Notes: generated by a model from the letters alone, not told the origin. Positions 27,753 through 36,057 are shown, counted from the stretch's first letter. The stretch is DNA of 64,000 nucleotides from Corynebacterium lizhenjunii (GCF_011038655.2 NZ_CP064954.1:744001-808000); one strand, 5' to 3'. Program-made: numbers and translations.

Positions 27753-28358
27753 ATGAATATGTCCACTTCTGCGTCCACCGGACTTCGCACGGGGGAGTTG
27801 TCGCGATCCTCGCAGGCTCTCCTTGACTTGGTGGAACCGGACGCTGATTTCTTGTTGGCAACGGAGCAAGAGACCCGCCCCCGGGCCGTGCGCCGGGCGC
27901 TGGCGGTCTTGGTCACCGACCACCCTACGGCTGACACTGAGCGCACTGCCGCTTTAGTGGGGGAGCTGCTTACGGAAGCAGAGTTTGCCTTCGACGGTGC
28001 ACTAGTGGTGCGCTCAAAGAAGGCCAAGATCCGCCAGGCTATCGAAACCGCCGTCGTTGGCGGGGTGGATCTGGTGGTGACCGTGGGCGGCACTGGGGTG
28101 GGGCCGCGGGATAAAACCCCGGAGGCCACCCGCTCTATTTTGGACCAGATGGTTCCCGGTATTGCCCAAGCTCTGCGTGCTTCCGGACAGGCATGCGGTG
28201 CGGTCGATGCCTGTGTATCTCGCGGTATCTCTGGGGTGTCGGGTTCCACCGTGGTGGTGAACTTGGCCAATTCGCGCGCCGCCCTGCGCGATGGCATGGC
28301 CACCCTGCCGCCGCTGGTACACCACCTTATTGATCAGCTGCAGAAGTACAGCATTTAG
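27753..28358 (+). CDS. MogA/MoaB-like molybdopterin-binding domain protein (MoaB2 position)
   Basis: 201 residues, TAAGGAG before the ATG. The MPT-binding fold is recognisable from L-V-V-T-V-G-G-T-G-V-G-P-R-D-K-T-P-E-A-T. An extra N-terminal stretch of about 45 residues is present. The later L-P-G-S-P motif of MogA/MoaB is replaced by V-V-N-L-A-N-S-R-A-A-L, and the early S-D motif is V-T-D-H-P-T-A-D. Position between pepD and mscL equals mycobacterial moaB2. Because of the altered motifs an enzymatic role in molybdenum cofactor synthesis is not assured. Confidence 0.75.
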   Translation: MNMSTSASTGLRTGELSRSSQALLDLVEPDADFLLATEQETRPRAVRRALAVLVTDHPTADTERTAALVGELLTEAEFAFDGALVVRSKKAKIRQAIETAVVGGVDLVVTVGGTGVGPRDKTPEATRSILDQMVPGIAQALRASGQACGAVDACVSRGISGVSGSTVVVNLANSRAALRDGMATLPPLVHHLIDQLQKYSI

Positions 28359-28367
28359 GGGAATCTA

Positions 28368-28592
28368 TTGGCTGAGCAACATCCCCGCCGTCCCCGCTCT
28401 GCCCGTCGCCGGGCGGTACGCAAAAGCGACGCCGTGGACTATGACCGTAGTGCTGATCGCCCCGAGTTCCACTCGGCTTTTGATACCGATGGGAACCGGC
28501 TTATTAGCCTGGACCGGGTTAGCGATGAGGAACCGGCTAGCCACGACGCCGCCTTTTATGAGGAACAGCGCCCGCCCCATTATGGGCAGTAG
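28368..28592 (+). CDS. Small conserved-type hypothetical protein
   Basis: 74 residues from a TTG start with GGGGAA upstream, 9 bp after the moaB-like gene. The N-terminus is strongly basic (R-R-P-R-S-A-R-R-R-A-V-R-K), the rest acidic and polar with no membrane segment. A small gene at this site between moaB and mscL also occurs in other corynebacteria as I recall. Function unknown. Confidence 0.6.
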   Translation: MAEQHPRRPRSARRRAVRKSDAVDYDRSADRPEFHSAFDTDGNRLISLDRVSDEEPASHDAAFYEEQRPPHYGQ

Positions 28593-28602
28593 CTGGTGCT
28601 AG

Positions 28603-29007
28603 TTAGTGCTGCTTGCGGTGCTCCGCCAGCAGGTCGCGGATTTCTGCCAGGAGCTGCTCGCTGGTGGGGGCGGGCTCTTCGGGGTCCACGCCCTGGCGGC
28701 GAGCCATGACCTCGTTGTACTTGTTCATCGGCGCGATGAAGACGAAGTAGACTACGGCGGCAACGATGAGGAAGTTCAGCGCGGCAGTGATGATGGCGCC
28801 CAGGTCCACCAAGGTGGCGTCGTTACCCTCGCGCAGGTAGTAGGCGAATCCGTCCACGTTCGTGCCGCCGAACAGCGCGATGATCGGGCTGATCAGGTGA
28901 TCAGAGATGGCGGTGACCACGGCGGTGAAGGCGGAGCCGATGATAACGGCGGTGGCCAGCTCGATCACGTTGCCGCGCATGATGAAGTCTTTAAAGCCCT
29001 GAAGCAT
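28603..29007 (-). CDS. mscL: Large-conductance mechanosensitive channel MscL
   Basis: 134 residues from ATG 29007 with AAAGGGA upstream. F-K-D-F-I-M-R-G-N-V-I-E-L-A-T-A-V-I-I-G is the pore-lining first helix; the second helix and a charged C-terminal bundle follow. It releases solutes under hypo-osmotic shock, the counterpart of the BetP uptake system encoded at 39.9 kb. Confidence 0.96.
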   Translation of the reverse strand: MLQGFKDFIMRGNVIELATAVIIGSAFTAVVTAISDHLISPIIALFGGTNVDGFAYYLREGNDATLVDLGAIITAALNFLIVAAVVYFVFIAPMNKYNEVMARRQGVDPEEPAPTSEQLLAEIRDLLAEHRKQH

Positions 29008-29035
29008 GGATAATGATCCCTTTCGCAAAAAGATA

Positions 29036-29060
29036 CCCAGCGGAGCTATTGCCCGCTGGG
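29036..29060 (-). terminator. Terminator between the SAF-domain gene and mscL
   Basis: CCCAGCGG and CCGCTGGG with a 9-base loop; on the minus strand TATCTTTTTG follows, so it ends the transcript coming from the folate cyclo-ligase and SAF genes and separates it from mscL. Confidence 0.75.
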
Positions 29061-29110
29061 ATTTAAGAAAACGTTATGAAGGCTCAGCCTAGGTTAATGT
29101 TGTTCTGTCC

Positions 29111-29776
29111 TTATTGCAAAGATCCGCTCGCTCGCGGGCCGGTGATCACCACTGTCAGCGGCATGGTCAACCCCGCAGCGGCAACCTCTTGCGCAGCAGC
29201 TTCGCCGAAGGCCAGCAGGATGGTTCCCGGGCTGGTAATCCCCGCGCTGACCACCCGGCCGCCGGTAGCGATGACGCCTTTGTCACCAGCGCTGAGCACA
29301 CTGACGGTATCGCCATGGTGGAGCAGGCTGGCCATGTCCGGATCTGCCAAGGCGACCGGCACCAAGTTCACCACCGTCCCTGTTGTCTCTCCAATGTCCC
29401 GGCGCACGAGTTGCGTGGTGTATTGGGTGCCCAAAACCCGCGCGGGGGTGATGATTTCCCCAGGGCTTGCCCCAGCCACCACCACGGAGCCCACGGGCGA
29501 GGACCCGGGCCCAAAGTAGTCCTTGGGCAGTGCTGCGCGCGGAATGCGGCGCAGCTCTACTTGCGAGTCCCCAAGTTCTTCGCCCGGAGTCACCGGCGCA
29601 GCAAAGACATAGGCTTGCGGGCTCTGCCTAACGGAAAAGGCCAGCACCAGCAGCGCTGCCGTAAAAAGGACCGTCGCGATAGCGCGGCGAACCAGCATGC
29701 TGCGAGCCCGGCCGGGCGAGGACAGCTGGGCCCGCCAGTGGGCCAGGGCGAGTTCGGGGCTACGCAGAAAGCTCAT
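29111..29776 (-). CDS. SAF-domain membrane protein (CpaB/RcpC-like)
   Basis: 221 residues. One membrane segment near residues 30-50, then an exterior SAF domain (V-F-A-A-P-V-T-P-G-E-E-L-G-D ... G-E-I-I-T-P-A-R-V-L-G) and a second beta-rich half. SAF proteins include the pilus assembly protein CpaB, but no other pilus gene is nearby, so the role is open. Runs 16 bp after the folate cyclo-ligase gene on the same strand, probably in one transcript. Confidence 0.72.
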   Translation of the reverse strand: MSFLRSPELALAHWRAQLSSPGRARSMLVRRAIATVLFTAALLVLAFSVRQSPQAYVFAAPVTPGEELGDSQVELRRIPRAALPKDYFGPGSSPVGSVVVAGASPGEIITPARVLGTQYTTQLVRRDIGETTGTVVNLVPVALADPDMASLLHHGDTVSVLSAGDKGVIATGGRVVSAGITSPGTILLAFGEAAAQEVAAAGLTMPLTVVITGPRASGSLQ

Positions 29777-29792
29777 GCCCCTTTAGACTGCC

Positions 29793-30371
29793 TTAACTCC
29801 CGAAAGGTTCCACCCCGGCTGGAGAAATATGCATGTCCATGCGAGCGTCATGGTCCTCGACTGGAATGTCTGCGCGTACCTCCCCGGGATAGAGCAGCAC
29901 GGCGGTGGTGGTGCTGACGCCCGCCAGTGCCCGGTCATAGTAGCCAGCGCCCTTGCCCAGGCGCACCCCGTCGGGGGTGCAGCCCAGGGCGGGGACCACA
30001 ATCAGGTCCAATTCAGCCAGCACGGTGGAATCGCGCCGCTGCCCGGTGGGCTCTGCAATCCCCAGAGCTCCTGGTGCCAGGGAGTCTGGTCCCGTGTAGC
30101 GCGCCCACAGCAGCTGGCCTGCGGGCCCGGAGATGGGCAACCAGAGCTGCGTGGCGGCATCGGCAAGCTCGGGCACTAACTGGGCACCGCCTGGCTCGCC
30201 CGCCATGGGGGCGTAGGCTGCCACAGTGCGCCCCTGGGCGAGGCGGCAGATGTGGGCACGGATGGCGGTATCGGCAGACTTTGCAGCCTCACTATTGAGT
30301 TGCTGGCGGGCACGCTGGAGCTGGGCGCGCAGCTGTTGCTTGCGGTGAGAAATGTGTGCAGCAGTACTCAT
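29793..30371 (-). CDS. 5-formyltetrahydrofolate cyclo-ligase
   Basis: 192 residues from ATG 30371 with AAGGA five bases upstream. The ATP-binding K-Q-Q-L-R-A-Q-L near the start and the R-L-G-K-G-A-G-Y-Y-D-R signature are typical. It converts 5-formyl-THF to 5,10-methenyl-THF, recycling folate. Divergent from galU as in mycobacteria. One perfect copy of the dispersed motif encodes E-L-A-D-A-A (30157-30168). Confidence 0.92.
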   Translation of the reverse strand: MSTAAHISHRKQQLRAQLQRARQQLNSEAAKSADTAIRAHICRLAQGRTVAAYAPMAGEPGGAQLVPELADAATQLWLPISGPAGQLLWARYTGPDSLAPGALGIAEPTGQRRDSTVLAELDLIVVPALGCTPDGVRLGKGAGYYDRALAGVSTTTAVLLYPGEVRADIPVEDHDARMDMHISPAGVEPFGS

Positions 30372-30425
30372 AACAATCCTTGTCATTTAGACTTGTTGGT
30401 CCACTCTTTGACAGAGTCTAGGCGG

Positions 30426-30431
30426 TAGGCT
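30426..30431 (+). promoter_or_regulatory. TAGGCT -10 box, leaderless start of galU
   Basis: TAGGCT followed by exactly 7 nt and the ATG at 30439; no Shine-Dalgarno is present. Confidence 0.55.
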
Positions 30432-30438
30432 GGCCCCT

Positions 30439-31359
30439 ATGGCTACTTCACGTGACGAGGCTACCGTGGGCGTTAGAACGGTGGTGGTCCCTGCCGCTGG
30501 CATGGGCACCCGTTTCCTTCCCGCCACCAAGACCGTGCCCAAGGAACTGCTGCCGGTGGTGGACACCCCGGGCATTGAGCTGATTGCGCAGGAGGCCGCC
30601 GCGGTGGGGGCGCAACGCCTGGCGGTAATTACCGCGCCTTCCAAGCAGGAGGTGCTGCGGCATTTTGATACCTTCCCGGAGCTGGTGGAAATGCTGCGTG
30701 CACGCGGCAAGGACGAGCAGGCGGACAAGGTGGAGCGCGCCAACCAATTGATCGCCCCAATTGCTATTGAGCAGGCCAAGCCGCTGGGCCTGGGGCATGC
30801 GGTAAGCCTGGCGGAGCCGGTGTTGGATGCCGATGAGGACGCCTTTGCCGTGATGCTACCGGACGACATTGTGCTACCCGCCACCGTGCTGGAGGATATG
30901 GCCCGGGTGCGCGCCGCCAAGGGCGGCTCCGTGCTGTGCGCTTTTGAGGTATCGCGCGAGGAGACCTTTAACTACGGGGTCTTCGATGTCGAAGACACCG
31001 AAGATGAGCTGGTGAAGAAGGTTGTCGGCATGGTGGAAAAGCCGGAGCCGGACCAAGCGCCGTCCAACCTGGTGGCCACGGGCCGCTACCTGCTGGACCG
31101 CAAGATTTTTGCGGCTTTGCGTCAGATTACTCCCGGCAAGGGTGGGGAGCTGCAGCTTACCGATGCCATCGATAAGCTCATCGCCGCCGGGGAGCCGGTG
31201 CACGTGGTTGTCCACCGCGGTAAGCGCCATGATCTGGGCAATCCCGGGGGCTATATTCCGGCGTGCGTGGACTTTGGGTTGCATGATCCGGTCTATGGTC
31301 CTGCGCTGTATAAGTCCTTGAAGGCCATCATGACGGCATTTGAAGCGGAGACTAGGTAA
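30439..31359 (+). CDS. galU: UTP-glucose-1-phosphate uridylyltransferase
   Basis: 306 residues. The nucleotide-binding V-V-P-A-A-G-M-G-T-R-F-L-P-A-T-K is at residues 14-29, followed by P-K-E-L-L-P-V and the sugar-binding G-L-G-H-A-V and V-E-K-P segments. It makes UDP-glucose for trehalose and envelope polysaccharides. Leaderless start (see the -10 box). Head of the group galU - moeA/glp - rimJ - glpR, as in mycobacteria. Confidence 0.96.
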   Translation: MATSRDEATVGVRTVVVPAAGMGTRFLPATKTVPKELLPVVDTPGIELIAQEAAAVGAQRLAVITAPSKQEVLRHFDTFPELVEMLRARGKDEQADKVERANQLIAPIAIEQAKPLGLGHAVSLAEPVLDADEDAFAVMLPDDIVLPATVLEDMARVRAAKGGSVLCAFEVSREETFNYGVFDVEDTEDELVKKVVGMVEKPEPDQAPSNLVATGRYLLDRKIFAALRQITPGKGGELQLTDAIDKLIAAGEPVHVVVHRGKRHDLGNPGGYIPACVDFGLHDPVYGPALYKSLKAIMTAFEAETR

Positions 31360-31420
31360 GGGGGCATATGCTGTTCCTAGCACCGTCACCACCACAACCC
31401 TTGCAGAAAGGACTGCCCGC

Positions 31421-32710
31421 ATGCGCTCAGTGGAAGAACAACTGGAGTTAATTACTCGCGTTGCTCTTACTCCCGAACCAGTACGCATAGCTATAGCGAA
31501 TGCCCTGGGGCTGCTTAGCGCTGAGGAAGTCCAGGCCCACGCCCCGCTGCCGGGGTTCCCACAGGCAGCAATTGACGGCTATGCGGTGCGCGCGGTTGAT
31601 ATTGGTGGCGAAAAGGGCCTGGTGGCCCGACGTGCGGTAGACAGTGAGGAGGACGCCCCGCCCGCTGCTGCGGAGGTGGAGCGCTCCCTGCCGGTGGTAG
31701 GCGAGATTCCGGCGGGTTCACGCCAGCCCCTGCGCCTGCAGCCCAAGCAGGCCATGCGGGTGCACACGGGGGCGCCGTTGCCTACGCTTGCCGATGCCGT
31801 CTTGCCTCTGGAGTGGTCTGACCGCGGCCGCAAACGCGTGACGTCCTTGCGCCCGGTGCGCTCCGGGGACTTTGTGCGTGGAGTGGGTGATGATATTCAG
31901 CCTGGCGATGTCGCCGTGGGGGCAGGCACCGTGCTGACCCCAGCGCACATTGGTCTGCTGGCTGCCGTGGGACACAACAAGGTATTGGTCTACCCGCGCC
32001 CGCGGGTGAGCATTATTTCCTATGGCAAGGAGCTGGTGGATATTGACCAGGAGCCGGGCCTGGGGCAGGTTCTGGATGTCAATTCCTATGCCCTGGCCGC
32101 GGCGGCGAAGGAAGCGGGTGCAGAAGTCAATCGGGTGGGTATTGCCGGTGGTGAACCTCGACGGATCAAAGAGACCATTGAGGCCGCACTGTCGCGCAGC
32201 GAAATTGTGGTCATTTCCGGTGCTGTGGGCGGGGAGGGTTCCGCGGAAATCCGCGGCGTGCTCGAGCAGTTGGGGGAGATTGATACCTCGCGTGTAGCCA
32301 TGCACCCCGGCTCTGTACAGGGCTTTGGTGCGCTAGGCCCTGGGCGGGTGCCCACCTTCCTCCTGCCCGCCAATCCGGTGTCCGCGCTGGTGATCTTTGA
32401 GGTGTTTATCCGCCCGCTGATCCGGGTGACATTGGGCAAGCATAGTGGCGCGCGCCGGGTGGTGCGCGCCCGTGCACTCAACCATATTGAGTCCCGTCCG
32501 GGCCGGCGCGGTTATATTCGGGCCCGTCTTATGCGTGATGCCGAAACCGGTGATTATCTGGTGGAGGGCCTCAGTGGTGCCACTGGCGCTCCCGCACATT
32601 TGCTGGCCGGGCTTTCCGGGGCGAATGCGCTGATCCGCGTTCCGGAGGCGGTGGATGATATTCGCCCCGGCGATGTGGTGGACGTGATGTTTTTGGCGCA
32701 GCGCGGTTAA
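31421..32710 (+). CDS. glp: MoeA/gephyrin-like protein (Glp-type)
   Basis: 429 residues from ATG 31421, eight bases after AGAAAGGA. All MoeA domains are present. However, the catalytic S-T-G-D-E-L loop reads S-Y-G-K-E-L (Asp replaced by Lys), the G-G-V-S-V-G loop reads S-G-A-V-G-G-E-G-S, and L-P-G-N-P-V-S reads L-P-A-N-P-V-S. This fits the corynebacterial Glp, a MoeA homologue reported to bind FtsZ and the membrane receptor GlpR. The operon glp-rimJ-glpR is intact here. A molybdopterin molybdotransferase role is therefore doubtful. A dispersed motif copy encodes T-L-A-D-A-V (31787-31798). Confidence 0.85.
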   Translation: MRSVEEQLELITRVALTPEPVRIAIANALGLLSAEEVQAHAPLPGFPQAAIDGYAVRAVDIGGEKGLVARRAVDSEEDAPPAAAEVERSLPVVGEIPAGSRQPLRLQPKQAMRVHTGAPLPTLADAVLPLEWSDRGRKRVTSLRPVRSGDFVRGVGDDIQPGDVAVGAGTVLTPAHIGLLAAVGHNKVLVYPRPRVSIISYGKELVDIDQEPGLGQVLDVNSYALAAAAKEAGAEVNRVGIAGGEPRRIKETIEAALSRSEIVVISGAVGGEGSAEIRGVLEQLGEIDTSRVAMHPGSVQGFGALGPGRVPTFLLPANPVSALVIFEVFIRPLIRVTLGKHSGARRVVRARALNHIESRPGRRGYIRARLMRDAETGDYLVEGLSGATGAPAHLLAGLSGANALIRVPEAVDDIRPGDVVDVMFLAQRG

Positions 32711-32720
32711 GGAAGCGCTG

Positions 32721-33392
32721 GTGGGTCTCTTTAGCGGCGTGGGGGATACTCCCGGCTGGCCGGAAAGCACTCCGAGTGCGCTGTTGCAGCGTTCCAAACT
32801 CCAGGTGCGCTTGCGTCCGGTGGCGCGCTCCGACGGGCAGCGGTGGATGCGCATGCGCACTAATGATGAGGCCTTGTTGCGCCCAGTGGAACCTACTGTT
32901 CCGGGGGATTGGGCCAGTGCGCATAGCCGCGGCGCCTGGCTGCGGCACCTGAGCTTCTTGCGTAGCAGCGCCCGACTGGGCACGGTGGTTCCGTTTGCCA
33001 TCGAGGTCAATGGCAGTTTCGCTGGCCAGTTGACGCTGGGAAATATCCAGCATGGCGCGGTAAGCGAGTGTTGGATTGGCTATTGGGTGGCCTCTGGCTA
33101 TCAGGGCAACGGGGTAGCTACTGTTGCGTGTGCGCTGGGGGTGGACCACGCCTTCGGGCGGGTGGGTCTGCACCGGGTGACGGCTACGTACTTGCCGGAT
33201 AATCCGTACTCTGGGCGTGTGTTGGAGAATTGTGGTTTTCAGCGCGAGGGCTATTTGCGGCGGAATCTTCATATTGATGGCCAGTGGCGGGACCACTATT
33301 TTTTGGCGCTTAATCAGGAGGATTTTCCCACCACCGCTGTGGAGCGTTTGGTGGAGCAGGGCCGCGTTGCGCCCCGTGTGTCACTTCCGTAA
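32721..33392 (+). CDS. rimJ: RimJ-like GNAT N-acetyltransferase
   Basis: 223 residues from GTG 32721, five bases after AAGGAAG. The acetyl-CoA site is recognisable in W-I-G-Y-W-V-A-S-G-Y-Q-G-N-G-V-A and the C-terminal N-P-Y-S-G-R-V-L-E-N-C-G-F-Q-R-E-G of RimJ/RimL enzymes that acetylate protein N-termini. Lies between glp and glpR in a conserved actinobacterial operon; its part in division, if any, is not known to me. Confidence 0.88.
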   Translation: MGLFSGVGDTPGWPESTPSALLQRSKLQVRLRPVARSDGQRWMRMRTNDEALLRPVEPTVPGDWASAHSRGAWLRHLSFLRSSARLGTVVPFAIEVNGSFAGQLTLGNIQHGAVSECWIGYWVASGYQGNGVATVACALGVDHAFGRVGLHRVTATYLPDNPYSGRVLENCGFQREGYLRRNLHIDGQWRDHYFLALNQEDFPTTAVERLVEQGRVAPRVSLP

Positions 33393-33496
33393 CTATAGCC
33401 ACAACCTGCACGTTTGGGCGGTGCGGTGGCCGGCTGGGGGTGGAGGAGCCGCTAAACTGGCGGCCACACTGTCTTCGTTGCAGAAAGGTCGCCTGC

Positions 33497-34702
33497 GTGT
33501 CCACTGGTGCAATTATCATCCTCATTATTGTGGTGTGGCTTTTTGTCTTGGCCCCTTGGTTGCTGCGCGGCCAAAAGCCGGTCAACCACACCGGGGAGGG
33601 CTTTGATGACACCCGCGTGCTCTTCAACGGCAACTCCGGCCCGCTTGCGGGTGCCCGCCGCCCGCGCCTAAAGGCTCGCCCCGTGGTGGACTCCGTAGAA
33701 GACGAAGAGGCTGAGGAAGTTACTGCAGAGCTTGCCGATGCCCCCTCTGCCTCCACCCCTGCTGCCCCTGCGACCATCGAAGGGGAGCTGGTCGAGGATA
33801 CTGTGCACAGCAACCCCACCGGCGCTACTGACGCTGTCGGTGCCATTGAGGTTGTCAATACTGCTAACGCTGCCGACACTGCCGTCGTTGCGGGTGCTGT
33901 CGACGAATTTGACGGCGATGACGATGATGACGTGCTGTTGGCGGAAGAACCCGCCGCAGAAGAGCAGGCCGAAGAAGAAGCCGCTGAGGTCTTTACCGCA
34001 CCCACTGCGACCGACAACGAGGACGCTTACCCCTTAGAGGAGTCCTATACGTCCCCGGTAGATTTGCTCTACCCCGGCGCTGTGGATTCCCAGGAAGAAA
34101 CCGATGGGCAAGAAGGTGCTGACGGCGACGCCCCTGCTGCAAAGGATGCGGGGAACTCCACCGCGGCGGATCCCGCTGCAGCGCAGGAGGACCTTTCCGA
34201 TGAGGACATGGAGTTTGCTCGCCGCCGTCTGGGGCGCGGCGGCTGGGATCCGGAGGCTGATAGCGCTGCCCGGGTCACGCGTTACCAACGCCGCCAGCGG
34301 ATTTTGACTGTGCTGGCCGTGTTGGTGATTGGCACGGTGGCCCTGGGCATTGTCTTCGGTGGCTGGACATGGTGGCTGGCCGAAGTCGTGGGCGTTGCTA
34401 CCACCGCCTACCTGGTGGCGCTGCGCAACCAAACCCTGGCGGAGCAGCGCCTGCGGGAACGCCGCGTGCGCGCCCTGCGCCGCGCCCGCCTGGGAGTGGT
34501 CAATGCAGAGAATGAAGAACTATCCGTGCCGCGCAGCCTGCGCCGCCCCGGCGCGGTAGTCCTTGAGGCTGACGATGAAAGCCCGGATTTCGAGTTCCTG
34601 GCCGTCTATGATTCCAGCTATGATGCAGAACACCTGGGTGCTCCACGCATTATCAACCGTCGCAGCCCCCGCGACGAGCTCTCTAGGCGCCGAGTGGGCT
34701 AA
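33497..34702 (+). CDS. glpR: GlpR/SepX-like divisome membrane receptor
   Basis: 401 residues from GTG 33497, about seven bases after AGAAAGG. An N-terminal membrane helix (A-I-I-I-L-I-I-V-V-W-L-F-V-L-A-P-W-L), a long acidic disordered region (about 55-270), two more membrane helices (about 287-335) and a basic then polar C-terminal tail. Topology and synteny match Rv0996 and the C. glutamicum receptor of the gephyrin-like Glp, also called SepX in Streptomyces. The disordered part holds E-L-A-D-A-P-S, a perfect dispersed motif (33729-33745). Confidence 0.8.
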   Translation: MSTGAIIILIIVVWLFVLAPWLLRGQKPVNHTGEGFDDTRVLFNGNSGPLAGARRPRLKARPVVDSVEDEEAEEVTAELADAPSASTPAAPATIEGELVEDTVHSNPTGATDAVGAIEVVNTANAADTAVVAGAVDEFDGDDDDDVLLAEEPAAEEQAEEEAAEVFTAPTATDNEDAYPLEESYTSPVDLLYPGAVDSQEETDGQEGADGDAPAAKDAGNSTAADPAAAQEDLSDEDMEFARRRLGRGGWDPEADSAARVTRYQRRQRILTVLAVLVIGTVALGIVFGGWTWWLAEVVGVATTAYLVALRNQTLAEQRLRERRVRALRRARLGVVNAENEELSVPRSLRRPGAVVLEADDESPDFEFLAVYDSSYDAEHLGAPRIINRRSPRDELSRRRVG

Positions 34703-34731
34703 TTCGCCCCTCTCGCAGCGAGGAGTTCGTT

Positions 34732-34905
34732 GTGGAGTCCTTGTCCTCCGCGATGTTTATCCCGCTAGCCAGCTCCATCGTGGCGACGGCGTTTGCTCAC
34801 CAGCAGCTCACTTCTACTACTCCCTATGCTTTGTCCTGGGCAATGTGCCTGGTGCTGTGCTGCTGCGCTCTGGTTTATCTGCGTCATGCGGAACCCGTCC
34901 GTTAA
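34732..34905 (+). CDS. Possible small membrane protein, antisense to the tag 3' end
   Basis: 57 residues from GTG 34732, with a clear AGGAG (34720-34724) seven bases upstream. The product M-E-S-L-S-S-A-M-F-I-P-L-A-S-S-I-V-A-T-A ... Y-A-L-S-W-A-M-C-L-V-L-C-C-C-A-L-V-Y-L has two hydrophobic segments and could be a two-helix membrane protein or a transporter remnant. It overlaps the convergent tag gene by 89 bp. Not recognised. Confidence 0.35.
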   Translation: MESLSSAMFIPLASSIVATAFAHQQLTSTTPYALSWAMCLVLCCCALVYLRHAEPVR

Positions 34906-35443
34906 TCATCCCGATGGCCTGCATGAGCGCGAAACACGTGGTGGGTCCTACGAATTGGAAGCCGTGCTGCTTGAGTGCCTTGGCCATGGCCTTTGATTCA
35001 GGGCAGGTGGTCTGGGACTCGGCGGGTTGCTGTTCGGGGAGGAAAGACCAGATCAGTTGGTCCAGGCCTACGTCAGCGCGCAGCTCCAGAGTGGCCTGCG
35101 CGTTGTTGATCACTGCGCAGATCTTGCTGCGGTTGCGAATGATGCCCTCGTTCTCCAGCAGAACCTCTACGTCGTCATCCTCAAACTGGGCTACCTGCTC
35201 CGGATCAAAATCTGCAAAGGCTTCCCGGAAAGCCGGCCGCTTGGTTAAGACCGTGGACCACGACAGCCCGGCCTGGAAGGTCTCTAAGCTCAGGCGCTCA
35301 AAGAGGCCTTGTTCGTCGTGGACTGGAAAGCCCCACTCCTCGTCGTAATAGTCTTGCAACATTTTGGAGGTAGCAGCCCAGGCGGGGCGAAGGCGCCCGT
35401 CGCTGCCGCGGACCAGGCCGGAGGATTCAATAGAGTTCTTCAT
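34817..35443 (-). CDS. tag: DNA-3-methyladenine glycosylase I (Tag), atypical
   Basis: 208 residues from ATG 35443 with AAGGAAA upstream. The Tag core is clear: E-E-W-G-F-P, L-E-T-F-Q-A-G-L-S-W-S-T-V-L (catalytic Glu), N-E-G-I-I-R-N-R-S-K-I and F-Q-F-V-G-P-T-T-C-F-A-L-M-Q-A-I-G. The zinc site is missing: the usual R-C-x-W is R-P-A-W, Y-H-D is Y-Y-D, and the C-terminal H-x3-C is absent. It ends in about 25 extra polar residues. Follows ogt by 34 bp, forming an alkylation-repair pair. Confidence 0.85.
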   Translation of the reverse strand: MKNSIESSGLVRGSDGRLRPAWAATSKMLQDYYDEEWGFPVHDEQGLFERLSLETFQAGLSWSTVLTKRPAFREAFADFDPEQVAQFEDDDVEVLLENEGIIRNRSKICAVINNAQATLELRADVGLDQLIWSFLPEQQPAESQTTCPESKAMAKALKQHGFQFVGPTTCFALMQAIGMINGRVPHDADKPERSSTAPGTLPRTKHRE

Positions 35444-35477
35444 AGGTGTTTCCTTGAATTTCGTGTGGGTGGATGGT

Positions 35478-36011
35478 TTAGATAATTGGACTGTCACAGC
35501 CGTCAAAAGGTTCCCCGGTCCCGGGAGATAAGTGCGCAGCCTCATGGGCAATGAGCCAACGTTTGGCGTCAGAGCCTCCACGATAATTGCCTAAAGCTCC
35601 ACTGGCAGGGCCCACGCGGTGGCAGGGAAGTATCAGCGGCAGCGGATTGCGCGCGCAGGCGGAACCCGCAGCACGGGCGGCGCGGGGGTTCCCGGCGGTA
35701 TCGGCAAGCTGTGCATAGCTCCAACGGTGACCATAAGGAATCTGGCCTAGGGCGGCCTGGGCGGCCCCGGCAAACCCGGGGTCAGGTGCGGGCAGCGGGA
35801 GGCTAAAGCTGACCCGGGTACCCGCGAAGTACTCCAGCAGCTGGGCGCGAGCCTGGAGCAAAATGGGATGGCGCGGATCCTCCTCCTGCCTGGGCAGAGC
35901 GTGCGGGAAGTCCGTGGGCAAAAGCACCTGGTGGAGGGCGTACGGGCCGACTACCAGGTGGATTCGCCCTAGAGGACAGTCAGGTGGGGTATCCAGGGCA
36001 AGCCAGGCCAT
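35478..36011 (-). CDS. ogt: Methylated-DNA-protein-cysteine methyltransferase (Ogt)
   Basis: 177 residues from ATG 36011 with GAAAGGTG upstream. Contains the acceptor cysteine C130 in L-I-L-P-C-H-R-V, the helix-turn-helix I-P-Y-G-H-R-W-S-Y-A-Q-L-A and the Y-R-G-G-S-D-A-K-R-W-L-I-A-H-E tail. It repairs O6-methylguanine by irreversible alkyl transfer. Heads the ogt-tag pair. Contains Q-L-A-D-T, a near copy of the dispersed motif (35699-35711). Confidence 0.92.
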   Translation of the reverse strand: MAWLALDTPPDCPLGRIHLVVGPYALHQVLLPTDFPHALPRQEEDPRHPILLQARAQLLEYFAGTRVSFSLPLPAPDPGFAGAAQAALGQIPYGHRWSYAQLADTAGNPRAARAAGSACARNPLPLILPCHRVGPASGALGNYRGGSDAKRWLIAHEAAHLSPGTGEPFDGCDSPII

Positions 36012-36057
36012 GAGCGGGCACCTTTCAGCAAAGAGGGGAAAACCAGCGTAGAAAAGG

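Noticed and set aside
29088..29100. DtxR-like iron box (AGCCTAGGTTAAT) near the SAF gene
   Set aside because: Only one half resembles the consensus, and it lies at the 3' end of the transcript.
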